Notes: a model not told the origin generated them from the letters alone. A DNA stretch of 64,000 bases from JAICXG01 sp963801255 (GCA_963801255.1 CAWDEC010000006.1:682001-746000); one strand, 5' to 3'. Numbered from the stretch's first letter, positions 14,161 to 24,380 are shown. Numbers and translations are program-made.

Positions 14161-16980
14161 ATGAGCGATGACCGCGAGACGGCAGGACAGGCAAAGTCAC
14201 TGGCGGATATTCTGGCGGAAGAACTCGACGGCGAAGTAAGCGAGAGCCGGACGCAGGAATTATCCGTGGAAGAGAAGCAGAAGCTTCTGCGCGCGGTCTA
14301 CGATCGGATTCATGCCGAACAACCAGAGCGCTCGGCGATCTGTCTTTCCGGTGGAGGCATCCGGAGCGCGATTTTCGGTCTCGGGATTCTGCAGGGTTTG
14401 GCGCACACGTCTTTGCTGCGCGAATTCGATTATCTCTCGACCGTCTCGGGCGGCGGCTACGTCGGCGGATGGTTCAGCGCCTGGATCAAAAATCATTCAC
14501 GCGGCGCGGAAGGCGTGGCGGAGGAGCTGGGGCAACGGTCCGACCTGACGCTCAACCCTGAGCCGGTCCCGATCCGGCATCTGCGCAAGTACAGCAATTA
14601 TCTCACTCCGAAGACCGGCTTCACTTCGGTCGACTCCTGGACGCTGATCGCGATCTATCTGCGCAACGTTTTCCTAAACTGGCTCGTCCTCTTCTCATGG
14701 ATGGCTGCGGTGCTGACACTTCCACGCCTCTACCTCGCGGCTATCCTATTGCCACCTGAAGGTTGGATATGGGCGCCTGATTACACGACGATCGTTCATC
14801 GCTATGACATCGTCCTCAGTCTCCTTCTGACAGGCAGCTTTCTTCTCGTTGCTCTGGCGATGGCCTACGCGATTGTCGATGTGCCGGCGACCGGCAACGC
14901 CCGCTGGCCGCAAGGAAAATTCCTTCTCTTTCGCCAACTTCCGCTCGCCGTTGCCGCGCTTGCCCTTACGGAATGGTGGGCGCTCAATGCGAATATTCAT
15001 GGGAGCGCGCAATTTCGCTCCGCGAGCGGCGCCTTCGAGTTTCTCGCTTTCGCGATCGGGAGTTACCTCGCAGGCGGATTTCTCGGGAGCGGTTTCCTAT
15101 GGTTGCGCCGGCAAAAATGGTTTCGTTGGCAGGATAAGTCGGCAACAGGCAAACCGCGGGAGTCACATCTGCGCGCATCGCTTCTCCGTCTTCTTGCCAT
15201 CCTTGTCACAACGGCCCTTGGCGGCCTTTGTCTTTGGCAGATAGCCACAGGTTGGTTTTTTAACCCCGCGGCCATGGCGATCAATTACGTCTGCTTTGGC
15301 CCGCCCGCTATCATGGCTGTGCTCCTCCTGGTCAATTTCCTTTTCACCGGATTGGCCAGTTGGCTCTCGGAAGATCCCGATCGAGAATGGTGGGCACGCT
15401 CGGCTGCTTGGATTCTTATCACGATCTGCGCCTGGGTCGCACTCAACGTTATTGTGCTTTGGGGTGCGCAGATGATTTCGGGGAGACCTTCCAACCGCAT
15501 CGACGTCCTCTACGGCGCCAACGGCCGGGATATCCTTGATTTCACCAGTCGCAGTGCCCGCGCCATCTATGCCAGCTTTGGAACAATCGCGGGTATCTTC
15601 GGCGCCCTCTTCGGGCTGGCTTCCAAGTTATCGAAGACGCAAACGAAAGCAGAACGCCCGCTCCGCGGGCCACTCATAATCGCGGCCGCGGTTTTCCTCG
15701 TCCTGCTGGCGATCCTTCTTTCCTGGGCCCTGCTTGTTGTGACGGCGTGGCTTTCGGAAAAGAGGACCGCACTGCATGTTCATTCCTACCAGGAGCAGCT
15801 CATCGCGCTTTGTTTGGTCATCGGCGTCAATCTCATCTTTGGCATCGTGATGGGCTTCTTTATCAACGTGAACAAGTTTTCCCTCCACGCGCTCTATCGT
15901 ATCCGGCTCATTCGCGCTTTCCTCGCCGCTTCGCGCCCCGAAGAGCCGCCTGATGATGAGCCGGCCGATCCGCCTAACGAGGCCTTGAAATTTCGGCGCC
16001 CGCATCGCTTCACCGGCTTCGATGATGGTGACAACATCGACCTGCATTGCCTGCCGCCCGGCAAGCCTTTTCACATCATCAACACCGCTCTCAATCTGGT
16101 GAAAGGCGAAGAGCTCGCCTGGCAAGAGCGCAAGGCCGAGTCCTTCACCATGAGTCGTCTCCATTGCGGCGGCTGGCACGTTGGCTATCGACCTTCGGAA
16201 AAATATGGCGCGACCATCAGCCTAGGCACGGCTCTGACTATCTCGGGGGCCGCGGCCAATCCCAATATGGGATATCACTCCTCGGCGCTGGTTGGTTTTC
16301 TCATGACGCTCTTCAACGTCCGCCTCGGCTGGTGGCTGGGGAATCCCGGCAAGCACGGCGCGACTACCTGGGAGCGAAATGGCCCGCGCTACGCAGTCGG
16401 GCCGCTCTTCTCCGAAGCGCTCGGCAACACGACCGATAGCTACAAATACGTCAATCTTTCTGATGGCGGCCACTTCGAGAACCTTGGCCTTTACGAGATG
16501 GTGTTGCGCCGTTGCCGCTACATCGTCGTGATCGATGCCGGGCAGGATTCGAACTACGTCTTCGAAGATCTCGGCAATGCCATTCGCAAAATCCGCATCG
16601 ACTTCGGCATCCCGATCGATCTCAAGGTGGTCTCGCCGAAAAAGGAGACTCAAGGCACAGTTCAACGCTGCGCCTACGGCAAAGTCCAATATTCCGTGGT
16701 CGACACGTCGAAGCCGGACGGCGAACTCATTTACATCAAACCGGTCATTTCAGGAGACGAACCGCCCGACGTCTACAACTACCATGCAGCGCATCCTGAA
16801 TTTCCCCACGAACCAACGAGCGACCAATGGTTCAGCGAATCGCAGCTCGAGAGTTATCGTTTGCTCGGAGTGCACACGATCGACGCCATCTGTGGCGAGA
16901 AATGGACGCCGAAAAGTCTCCCGCAATTTTTCCAGCAGGTGAAAGAGAACCTGGCCCGCGCAACACCCGAGCCCGGTTAA
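14161..16980 (+). CDS. Patatin-like phospholipase with a large multi-pass membrane insert
   Basis: A 939-residue protein. The patatin catalytic parts are split. The oxyanion loop SGGGIR is at 63-68 and the nucleophile Ser96 lies in VSGGGYVGG, but the catalytic Asp is in DGGHFENLGLYE at about 768. Between them, roughly residues 165-570, are about ten strongly hydrophobic segments. An acidic/Pro-rich linker (EEPPDDEPADPPNE) then leads to the C-terminal catalytic part. It is probably an inner-membrane acyl hydrolase. I chose ATG 14161 (MSDDRETAGQAKSLADILAE), preceded by GAGAGAAGGGAAAG; an ATG at 14038 is unlikely. The di-haem cytochrome cluster follows 70 bases later on the same strand. Confidence 0.85.
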   Translation: MSDDRETAGQAKSLADILAEELDGEVSESRTQELSVEEKQKLLRAVYDRIHAEQPERSAICLSGGGIRSAIFGLGILQGLAHTSLLREFDYLSTVSGGGYVGGWFSAWIKNHSRGAEGVAEELGQRSDLTLNPEPVPIRHLRKYSNYLTPKTGFTSVDSWTLIAIYLRNVFLNWLVLFSWMAAVLTLPRLYLAAILLPPEGWIWAPDYTTIVHRYDIVLSLLLTGSFLLVALAMAYAIVDVPATGNARWPQGKFLLFRQLPLAVAALALTEWWALNANIHGSAQFRSASGAFEFLAFAIGSYLAGGFLGSGFLWLRRQKWFRWQDKSATGKPRESHLRASLLRLLAILVTTALGGLCLWQIATGWFFNPAAMAINYVCFGPPAIMAVLLLVNFLFTGLASWLSEDPDREWWARSAAWILITICAWVALNVIVLWGAQMISGRPSNRIDVLYGANGRDILDFTSRSARAIYASFGTIAGIFGALFGLASKLSKTQTKAERPLRGPLIIAAAVFLVLLAILLSWALLVVTAWLSEKRTALHVHSYQEQLIALCLVIGVNLIFGIVMGFFINVNKFSLHALYRIRLIRAFLAASRPEEPPDDEPADPPNEALKFRRPHRFTGFDDGDNIDLHCLPPGKPFHIINTALNLVKGEELAWQERKAESFTMSRLHCGGWHVGYRPSEKYGATISLGTALTISGAAANPNMGYHSSALVGFLMTLFNVRLGWWLGNPGKHGATTWERNGPRYAVGPLFSEALGNTTDSYKYVNLSDGGHFENLGLYEMVLRRCRYIVVIDAGQDSNYVFEDLGNAIRKIRIDFGIPIDLKVVSPKKETQGTVQRCAYGKVQYSVVDTSKPDGELIYIKPVISGDEPPDVYNYHAAHPEFPHEPTSDQWFSESQLESYRLLGVHTIDAICGEKWTPKSLPQFFQQVKENLARATPEPG

Positions 16981-17050
16981 TCTTGCGCGGTTCGGCGAGA
17001 AAAAATTTATTCTTGCTGCGCCTTCCGGAACGGGACTAGAAATTCCTCTT

Positions 17051-19225
17051 ATGAAACCGCGACCGTTCGAAAGCGGTTTGGCGGCGTGCAGGCGAGGCGC
17101 GTCGATCGGGGGATGCACGCTCGCGTTTTTCTCTCTCCTCGTCGCGGGCTGCAAACCCAAGCCTGCACCCGAGGACGAAGCCAAACTCGCCGGTCTCACG
17201 CCTAACGACTTTCCGCAGACCACGGCTGACATTTTCAAGCCGCTCGACGGTGGGATCGCGCTCGAGCCTAACGAAATTATGGGCCGCAACACCTGGAACC
17301 TCTGGAGTGGCGGCAACCAGCATTTCTGGAATCACGTCGCCCAGGACAGCTTTGGCCTCATGGACCTGCTCAAGATGCTGGACAACCGCAAATACCCGCG
17401 TGGCGACCGCTTCAAGACTCTCGGTCTGGTGAACGAGCCCGGTTTCCGCGCCGCGACCAAGCCGGACGAATACGGTCTCTGGCTCGATGAGCAGGTTGAA
17501 CCGGAGCCAGCCGGGATTGACGACAAAATCTATGGGAAACCTTCCGGCATTCTCGGGTTCCGTCTCTTCCCCAATCCGGAGTTCGACGATGCAGCGCGCC
17601 AAAAGTGGGATGGCGCGCGCTTCATGAACGACCCGCATTATTACAGCAACAATAAACTCGTTAGGCCATATCGCGTCGGGGTTGCCTGCGGGGCCTGTCA
17701 CATCTCGCCCAATCCTTCCAAGCCCCCGGACGACCCGGAAAATCCGCGCTGGGAAAATCTTGCCTCCGCCATCGGCAACCAATACATCCGGGAAGGAAAA
17801 GTCTTCGCGGCGAACGTGGAAAAAGGCGGCTTCTTCTACGAAGAACTGGCCGCGCAACCGCCCGGCACGTCGGACACCTCACGCATCGCGACCGATCACA
17901 TCAACAACCCCAATGCGATCAACGCCATCTTCCTCCTGGCCGAACGCGAAAAGATGGCCCGGAACGAAAAGATGGCCGGCGGCACCCTCGCTTTGCCGGG
18001 CGAGAAAGAGGAAATGGCGGTGCCACATATTTTGAAAGATGGCGCCGACTCGATCGGCGTCGCGGGCGCGACCATCCGCGTTTACGTCAACATCGGGATG
18101 TTCTCCGAGTATTGGCTCACGCGCCACAACCGTCTCATCGGCCTTACCGCGCAGGAACCGTTCGAGATTCCTTTTGCACAAGAGCATTCTGTCTTCTGGC
18201 GGGCGACGGAACAGCGAGTCGCCAATATCGCGGCTTTCTTCCGGCGACTCCAACCCTATCATCTCGCCGACGCACCGGGCGGCGCGGCCTATCTTTCGAC
18301 CGACGAATCGCTCATGAATCACGGCAAGCTCATCTTTGCCAACAGTTGCGCCCATTGCCACTCGAGCAAACAACCTCCCCCCGGGATCGATCCCGAGTCT
18401 GGTGACGGGAAAGCCTGGTTTCGCGCCGCCGTCATGAAGCCGGATTTCCTTGAGAACAATTTTCTCTCCAGCGACCAGCGTTATCCGCTTTCGAGAATCC
18501 GGACTAACTCCGCCCGCGCCTTGGGAACGAACGCCATGTCCGGTCACGTCTGGGATAACTTTTCCTCGACTAACTATAAGGAACTGCCGCTCCCCGAAGA
18601 CCTCGAGTTTTACAATCCGTGGGACGAGACACAGCCGATCAAGTTCCAGCCGAAAGCGAAAAAGACCGGGCCCGGCTGGTATCGCGTGCCTTCACTCGTT
18701 AGTCTTTGGAGCTCGGCACCCTTCCTGCATAACAACGCGCTCGGTAAGTTTACCGGCGATCCTTCGGTCGCAGGCCGCTTGGAAGCATTTAACGACGCCG
18801 TCGAAAAACTCCTCTGGCCGGAAAAGCGTCTCGGCAAAGCGTCGATCTGGCGGACCCAGAATGAATGTTACCTCCACCTGAGAAAGGAATTCGTCCCCGA
18901 AGTGCTGCAGTCCTTTGCCGACACGGACGGCTATGTAAAACTCGGGCCGATTCCAAAAGGCACGCCCATTAACCTGCTCGCCAACACCGAGCCCGATTTC
19001 GATCAATTGGCCGCGCTCAACATCAGTTTGGGCAAAGCTCTGCTCGCCATTCATGCCCGTAACCTTTCGCCGGAGGAAGCGCGCAAGGAACTGATCAAGT
19101 CCGTCCCCGAGTTACTGGCGGCGAACAAGTGTCCCGATTTCATCGAAGACGAAGGCCATTACTTCGGGACCGATCTGCCCGACGAAGACAAGCGCGCCTT
19201 GATCGAATACCTGAAGACTTTTTAA
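17051..19225 (+). CDS. Di-haem c-type cytochrome lipoprotein, RoxA/cytochrome-c-peroxidase-like
   Basis: A 724-residue exported lipoprotein: an N-terminal hydrophobic stretch ends in lipobox LVAGC. Two haem c sites are present, CGACH at 213-217 and CAHCH at 433-437. The C-terminal region has VPSLVSLWSSAPFLHNNALG and ends with GHYFGTDLPDEDKRALIEYL, shared in form with the two following cytochromes. The family includes rubber oxygenase RoxA and di-haem peroxidases; it transfers electrons or oxidises a substrate outside the cytoplasm. The substrate is unknown. It is the first gene of a + strand cluster, with CCTAACGA sites at 17201, 17267 and 17658. Confidence 0.85.
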   Translation: MKPRPFESGLAACRRGASIGGCTLAFFSLLVAGCKPKPAPEDEAKLAGLTPNDFPQTTADIFKPLDGGIALEPNEIMGRNTWNLWSGGNQHFWNHVAQDSFGLMDLLKMLDNRKYPRGDRFKTLGLVNEPGFRAATKPDEYGLWLDEQVEPEPAGIDDKIYGKPSGILGFRLFPNPEFDDAARQKWDGARFMNDPHYYSNNKLVRPYRVGVACGACHISPNPSKPPDDPENPRWENLASAIGNQYIREGKVFAANVEKGGFFYEELAAQPPGTSDTSRIATDHINNPNAINAIFLLAEREKMARNEKMAGGTLALPGEKEEMAVPHILKDGADSIGVAGATIRVYVNIGMFSEYWLTRHNRLIGLTAQEPFEIPFAQEHSVFWRATEQRVANIAAFFRRLQPYHLADAPGGAAYLSTDESLMNHGKLIFANSCAHCHSSKQPPPGIDPESGDGKAWFRAAVMKPDFLENNFLSSDQRYPLSRIRTNSARALGTNAMSGHVWDNFSSTNYKELPLPEDLEFYNPWDETQPIKFQPKAKKTGPGWYRVPSLVSLWSSAPFLHNNALGKFTGDPSVAGRLEAFNDAVEKLLWPEKRLGKASIWRTQNECYLHLRKEFVPEVLQSFADTDGYVKLGPIPKGTPINLLANTEPDFDQLAALNISLGKALLAIHARNLSPEEARKELIKSVPELLAANKCPDFIEDEGHYFGTDLPDEDKRALIEYLKTF

Positions 19226-19254
19226 CCCGTTGCGCCCTAACGAAAGGAAAGAAG

Positions 19255-19692
19255 ATGACCGCTGCTGAAATGTTAAAGATGTCGCAGGCTGATCTGGACA
19301 CACTGTTTACCGAAAGTCCCGCGGGAGAAATTCCCAAAGGCGAAGGTAAAGGCACGGCGATCGTCGCTCCGGGCACGACCTACACGCAGAACATTGCGAG
19401 TTTTGTCAATCACTTCGCCTGGCAGGGGAAAGTCTTCGATCCGGAGAAAGGAGTCTTGCGCAACAAGATCACGACTTTTGGCCTGAATGCCATCATCGCC
19501 AAAGTCTACAAAGGCGAAAGCTGGCTCGACGGCAAGGAGTGCATCGTCCTCGATTACTCGGACACCTCACTCCTCGCCCATTGGGTCCGTGACGAAATCC
19601 GTGAGGTCGCGCCGCACACTTATCTCGGCAAAGTTTACTGGAGCAAAAAGCGCCTGATCGATTTCGCACTCGAGTTTCCTGCTTCTGCCTAA
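19255..19692 (+). CDS. Conserved protein of unknown function within the cytochrome cluster
   Basis: A 145-residue protein with no signal peptide and no haem motif. Recognisable stretches are FVNHFAWQGKVFDPEKGVL, GESWLDGKECIVLDYSDTS and YLGKVYWSKKRLIDFALEFP; the alternating pattern suggests a small beta-barrel (calycin-like) fold, which is only a guess. The start at 19255 is set by the purine-rich GAAAGGAAAGAAG just upstream. It sits 29 bases after one cytochrome gene and 15 before the next, so it is almost certainly co-transcribed and probably works with them. Its stop TAA is inside a GCCTAACGA site (19687-19695). Confidence 0.75.
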   Translation: MTAAEMLKMSQADLDTLFTESPAGEIPKGEGKGTAIVAPGTTYTQNIASFVNHFAWQGKVFDPEKGVLRNKITTFGLNAIIAKVYKGESWLDGKECIVLDYSDTSLLAHWVRDEIREVAPHTYLGKVYWSKKRLIDFALEFPASA

Positions 19693-19707
19693 CGAATTGT
19701 TGCGGCC

Positions 19708-21289
19708 ATGGCCGATCCCATCCCAACGCCGCCGCCCAAACCGATTGTTTGGTGGTGGCGGATCCTCGTTCTGGTGGTCGTCGGCCTGGTTATTATCGCC
19801 GCCTATAGCCTGCTGGGCCGACTTACCCTGGATAAGCCGGTCGCCTACGCCGATGCGGAAGAGTTTTTCAAATACGGCTCGCTGGGCGGCGAGCGCGAAT
19901 CCGGCATCCCCTATTGGATCTGGAAAGTTCTCCCGAAACTATTTCCAGAATATCTGCCGGGAAAACAATACGTCCCGGGCCGCGAATACGCCTCGTTAGG
20001 CTTTATCTACGAACCGGGCAAAGACCTACCCGTGGGCGTTTCGCAACGCAACACCCAAGGGATCAATCGGGTCTTTCTCAACTGCGCCATCTGCCACGCC
20101 GGCACCGTGCGCGGGAGCGCGCAAAGCCCGCACACAATCTACACCGGGATGCCCTCGAACACGGTCGATCTCGAAGGCTTTCAGCGTTTCATCTTCTCCT
20201 GTGCTTCCGATCCGCGCTTCAACGCCGATCGCATGATGTGCGAAATGCAGGCGCTCGGCGCCCACTACGATCTGCTCAACCGCACCATTATTCGTTACTA
20301 CGCCATTCCGTTCATGCGCGAGCGGCTCCTCATGTTGAAGGACCGTTTCCGTTTCATCGACTGGGAACCGGAACAGGGGCCAGGGCGGACCGACACCTTT
20401 AATCCCGCCAAGACACTCATCAATTATCCACTCGAAAAGATGGAGACGCGCGAGCTGGTCGGCATTTGCGACCTGCCCTCGATCTGGCTGCAAGGCCCAC
20501 GGCGCGATCACGACATGCAGCTGCACTGGGACGGTAACCAGCGCAAAATGGAAGAGCGCAATAAGAACGCAGCCTTTGGGACCGGCGCCTTTCCACCTAC
20601 GATCGATCTTCAAGGTTTGGCCCGCATCGAAAAGTGGCTGCTCGACCTTACGCCGCCGAAGTATCCTTTCCCGATCAATCAAGCTCTCGTCGCTCAGGGC
20701 GAGAAAATCTACGGCCAATACTGTGGCGATTGTCACGGGCGAAATGGTCGTGACTTTAGCGGACGCTGGGTCGGAGGCGTGACTCCGGTCGAGCACGTCG
20801 GCACTGATCGGCATCGCCTCGATTCATTCACGCCCGAGCTCGCTTCCACTCTCAGCACCATCTATACCGGTTATCCTTGGCGCTTCACGCATTTCCGCAA
20901 GACTTTCGGTTACGCTAACTCGCCCCTCGACGGCATCTGGTTGCGCGCCCCCTATCTCCACAACGGCTCCGTGCCGACCTTGCGCGATTTGCTGAAGCCA
21001 GGCGCGCAACGGCCGCAGGTTTTCTATCGCGGCTACGACGTTTACGATCAGCAAAATGTCGGTTTCGTCTCGCAGGCCGAACGTTTCAGTCCGGATGGTC
21101 GCAGTCTCGATGACGCCTAACGATCAAAGGACTTATTTCCGTTTCGATACACGAGTAAACCAGGCGGGCCGAACGCCGCGGGAACGCAACGAAGGCAACT
21201 CTAATGCCGGCCACGAAGGCGATGCCTACGGCACTTCGCTGTCACCGGAAGATAAGGACGCGCTTCTCGAATACCTCAAGACTTTCTGA
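19708..21289 (+). pseudogene. Di-haem c-type cytochrome, second of three, frameshifted near the C-terminus
   Basis: The main frame (19708-21120) encodes 470 residues: an N-terminal membrane anchor (residues 13-38), haem sites CAICH at 126-130 and CGDCH at 339-343, and SPLDGIWLRAPYLHNGSVPT near the end, as in RoxA/peroxidase-like cytochromes. It stops at TAA 21118-21120, inside a CCTAACGA site. The missing tail continues in the +1 frame to TGA 21287-21289, with TYFRFDTR and YGTSLSPEDKDALLEYLKTF, matching the ends of both neighbours. Dropping one base near 21118 rejoins the frames. The TGA overlaps the next gene's ATG. It could be a true mutation, a sequencing error or recoding. Confidence 0.75.
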
Positions 21290-22819
21290 TGAAACTCTCG
21301 CCGAAGACAAAGCGTATTCTCTGGGTCGCAGCTGTCCTTTTCGTGCTCCTTCTCATCTTTGGCGGCCTTTTCACCTGGGACAAATTCTTTCCGCCAGGAA
21401 AAGCAGGTCTTCGCCAACGAAGCGGAACAATTCAAATACGGTTCGTTAGGCGCGGAAGGCGATCGGGGCGTCCCGTATTATCTTTGGCTGGTTCTTCCGA
21501 GAGTTTTTCCCGATCTCATGCCCGGGCCGGGCGGCTATAAATCGTTCGGCGTCGTCTGGGAAGAAGGCGCTGAGATTCCGGTTGGCTTTTCCAAGAAAAG
21601 GGTTGGCTTCGACCGCATCACGAACAATTGCGCCATCTGTCACACCGCTACCTGGCGGGCGCGCGAAGAGGAAACGCCACATGTCGTGATCGCGGCCGGG
21701 AGCAACGTACGCCTTCAGGAAATGCTGCGCTTCCTTTTCAAGGCAGCGCATGACCCACGCTTCAACGCCGACACCATTATGAGCGAAGTCCGGCTCGTGA
21801 GCGCAAACAACTTCGGCAACGGCGGCCTCTCATTCATCGACCGGCAGATTTATCGCTACCTGCTCATTCCCCTAACGAAAAAAGCACTACTCGAGCAGGA
21901 GAAACAATTTACCTGGATGAATCGGTATGTGAGCGACAACCATCCCAAGCCACCCTGGGGTCCGGGTCGCGACGACGCCATGAACCTGACCAAGTACTTC
22001 ATGACCAGCATGCCGGAGGACAACTCGGTTGGGCCGACGGATTTTCCTTCCATTTGGAATCTCGGTATCCGCAGCGGCAAGGACAAAGCCGGCAAACAGA
22101 TGCTGCTCAACTGGTCGGGCGATACGCCGGCGGTTCGTTCGGTCCTGATTGATTCCGCCCTCGGCCTTGGCGCACCGGCGCGACCATGGTTTCTGCAAAG
22201 GATGGCTGACCTTGATCGCTACCTGAGCAACCTGCCGCCGCCGGCCTGGCCATTCGCCAAAACCAGCCCGATCAATCAGCAACTTGCGGCCGAAGGTCAG
22301 AAAATCTTTGCGCGTGATTGCGCAGCCTGTCACGAGCCGCGCGGCGAATTTACGAACAAGGTGATCCCGATCGGACAGATCGGAACCGATGCCGAACGCA
22401 TGCATACCTGGTCGAAAGCCGCCGCCCAGGAAGCGAATCGCAAAGTGAAAGAGTTAGGCATCGATCGTCCGCCGATGACCGAGCTTGATCCATACGGCTA
22501 CATCTCACCTCCGCTCGACGGACTCTGGATGCGCGCGCCTTATCTGCATAACGGTTCCGTCCCCAGTTTGCGCGACCTGCTCAATTTGCCTAACGAACGA
22601 CCACAAACCTTCCATCGCGGCTACGACGTCTACGATCCGGTAAAGGTCGGCTTCCAGGAACCGGCACCGCGTCCTGTAGGCGTGAACGGCGGGATGGAGC
22701 AGCGCTATTTCCTCTACGACACGCAACGCCGCGGCGACGGTAATGGCGGTCATCTCTACGGAACCAGCCTTCAGCCGGAAGAAAAAGATCAACTGCTGGA
22801 GTATCTCAAAACTCTCTAG
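21289..22819 (+). pseudogene. Di-haem c-type cytochrome, third of three, frameshifted near the N-terminus
   Basis: ATG 21289 opens a frame with a membrane anchor (ILWVAAVLFVLLLIFGGLFT) up to DKFFPPGK. The rest of the protein is in the +1 frame from about 21400 to 22819: QVFANEAEQFKYGSLG, haem site CAICH, DPRFNADTIM, a second haem site CAACH, then PPLDGLWMRAPYLHNGSVPS and YGTSLQPEEKDQLLEYLKTL. The frames meet at an AAAA run (21399-21402); three A residues would give PPGKQVFANE, in line with the preceding paralogue. One extra A, real or a sequencing error, explains it. ATG 21359 would give a protein without an anchor, which is unlikely. Confidence 0.75.
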
Positions 22820-22871
22820 CGCACCAAGGCCCTTGCCCTCTGGCATGCAGAAAGCTTAAGATAGGTTTCCG

Positions 22872-23567
22872 ATGATCCAGGCGAATTGTCGGGCGCGGTT
22901 CACGGCGGCGGATTTTCAATTCATCGTGCAGACGCTGGCGCGTTCGCCTAACGATCAAGTGTCGCTGGTCGATCTCCTGAGTGACGCCGAAACGCGCGAC
23001 GCCGTGCTGGATAATCCACGACTGGTGGAGGCCATCCTTTCCCAGACGGGCCAGCTCACGATTTCGTCGCCCTTCTACTTTTACGTTTTGGCCCGTCATG
23101 TCCTGCAACGTGCGCAGATTGCCGATCGCAAGCTCTGCGATTATATCGGCTCGCTCCTCGAGACCTTTTCACGCGCGAATGGACTGCGTTCTCCCCACAG
23201 TGACGACGAGTGCAGTCGGCAATACATCTCTGACATGCTCATCGCGCTCACACGCGCGACTGCGGCACAGAGCTTTTTGCTGCGCGCGCACGTGGGGAAT
23301 TATTCACTCTTCATCAGCGGCATCTTTCACGAAAACGCGCAGCTTCGTAGTCGTCGCGGCGCGCCCGACCTGGAGTTCTACGAAAAAGTCGGACGAACTA
23401 ACTTTCAACTCGTGGCCGGCCATTCGACCGCGCGCCGTTGCGAGTTAAATGATGTTTATGAAGAATTGGCCGATCGTTTTCATGAGGTGCGCCTGGCGCT
23501 TAATCGTCTCTCGGACGAACTGATCAACCTCGACGACGATCATCACCTTTCGTCGTTAGTCCTGTGA
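22872..23567 (+). CDS. Helical protein of unknown function
   Basis: A 231-residue, probably all-helical cytoplasmic protein that I do not recognise. It starts MIQANCRARFTAADFQFIVQ; other readable stretches are PFYFYVLARHVLQRAQIADR and VGNYSLFISGIFHENAQLR. No signal peptide or membrane segment. It follows the third cytochrome by 52 bases, and its stop TGA overlaps the GTG start of the next unknown gene (GTGA), so the two are translationally coupled. A CCTAACGA site at 22947 encodes Pro-Asn-Asp and a GACTAACGA site (reverse) lies at 23553. Confidence 0.7.
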   Translation: MIQANCRARFTAADFQFIVQTLARSPNDQVSLVDLLSDAETRDAVLDNPRLVEAILSQTGQLTISSPFYFYVLARHVLQRAQIADRKLCDYIGSLLETFSRANGLRSPHSDDECSRQYISDMLIALTRATAAQSFLLRAHVGNYSLFISGIFHENAQLRSRRGAPDLEFYEKVGRTNFQLVAGHSTARRCELNDVYEELADRFHEVRLALNRLSDELINLDDDHHLSSLVL

Positions 23568-24295
23568 ACGAAACGCTTTTCAGCCAGATTCAGCAACTCT
23601 TCGAGCGCACTTATGCCCAGGTGGGGATCAATCTTGAAGAATGCCTGATCGATCCGAGCCGTTGCCGCCAACTAACCAGGCTGGCTGGCGCTTCCGCTCG
23701 TGAATTGAGTGAGTTGGCGCGGACTTTTCTTCGCACGGCGAATGATCGGCTCTACGTCGGTATTTACTACTCACGCTGGCTCATTCAGCAGCTGGAGGAA
23801 CACGATCCGCGTGCCGGCCTGACGAACAGAAATATTCGTTCGCTGATTATGTTCGTGGAAGAGATTAACCACGCCTTGCACGCGGCTCTGCAATTCCGGA
23901 ATGGCGAACGCCGGATCTGCTCGGAAGGCTTTGTGCGCGATCTCGAGCTACAGGCACGAGTCGACACCTATCTAGTCCTGCTCTTATTCGTTGCCTTCTT
24001 TCGTAAGACCCAGCGTATCTCGCGCGCTGACCGCCGGTGGCTGCGTTTCCATCTTTTCGAATCGCAAAATCCTGGCGCCTTCAAAGACGCAAACCTGCGT
24101 GGGCGCTATCTCGAGACGACAGAGCTGGCGGCGAGTTACACACGCTTCCTTGATAGCTTGAATGGTCTACGACGCGTGGAGGAAATCCGCACTTTTCGGG
24201 CTCTGGACTATCAGGCAAAAAAGCGCCGCATCCTCGCCCTGATGGATGCCGAGCCAATTCGTCAACTTCTGCCGCCATCACGCCCGGCGGATTAA
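23564..24295 (+). CDS. Protein of unknown function, coupled to the preceding gene
   Basis: A 243-residue protein starting with GTG at 23564 in a four-base overlap with the stop of the gene before. It appears helical, with one hydrophobic helix in VDTYLVLLLFVAFFRKTQ at about residues 130-148 that could be membrane-associated or a core helix. A conserved-looking stretch is RNIRSLIMFVEEINHALHAA. No family assigned. Its neighbours are an unknown helical protein upstream and a thioredoxin-reductase-like flavoprotein downstream, suggesting that all three belong to the cytochrome cluster. Confidence 0.68.
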   Translation: MNETLFSQIQQLFERTYAQVGINLEECLIDPSRCRQLTRLAGASARELSELARTFLRTANDRLYVGIYYSRWLIQQLEEHDPRAGLTNRNIRSLIMFVEEINHALHAALQFRNGERRICSEGFVRDLELQARVDTYLVLLLFVAFFRKTQRISRADRRWLRFHLFESQNPGAFKDANLRGRYLETTELAASYTRFLDSLNGLRRVEEIRTFRALDYQAKKRRILALMDAEPIRQLLPPSRPAD

Positions 24296-24380
24296 GCGGT
24301 TAGGCATTCGCGGCATCGCGCCGGTCTGTCGGAACAATTTACTTCCCCCTCTCTTCTCGGTTCACTTTCGAATTGAAAAG

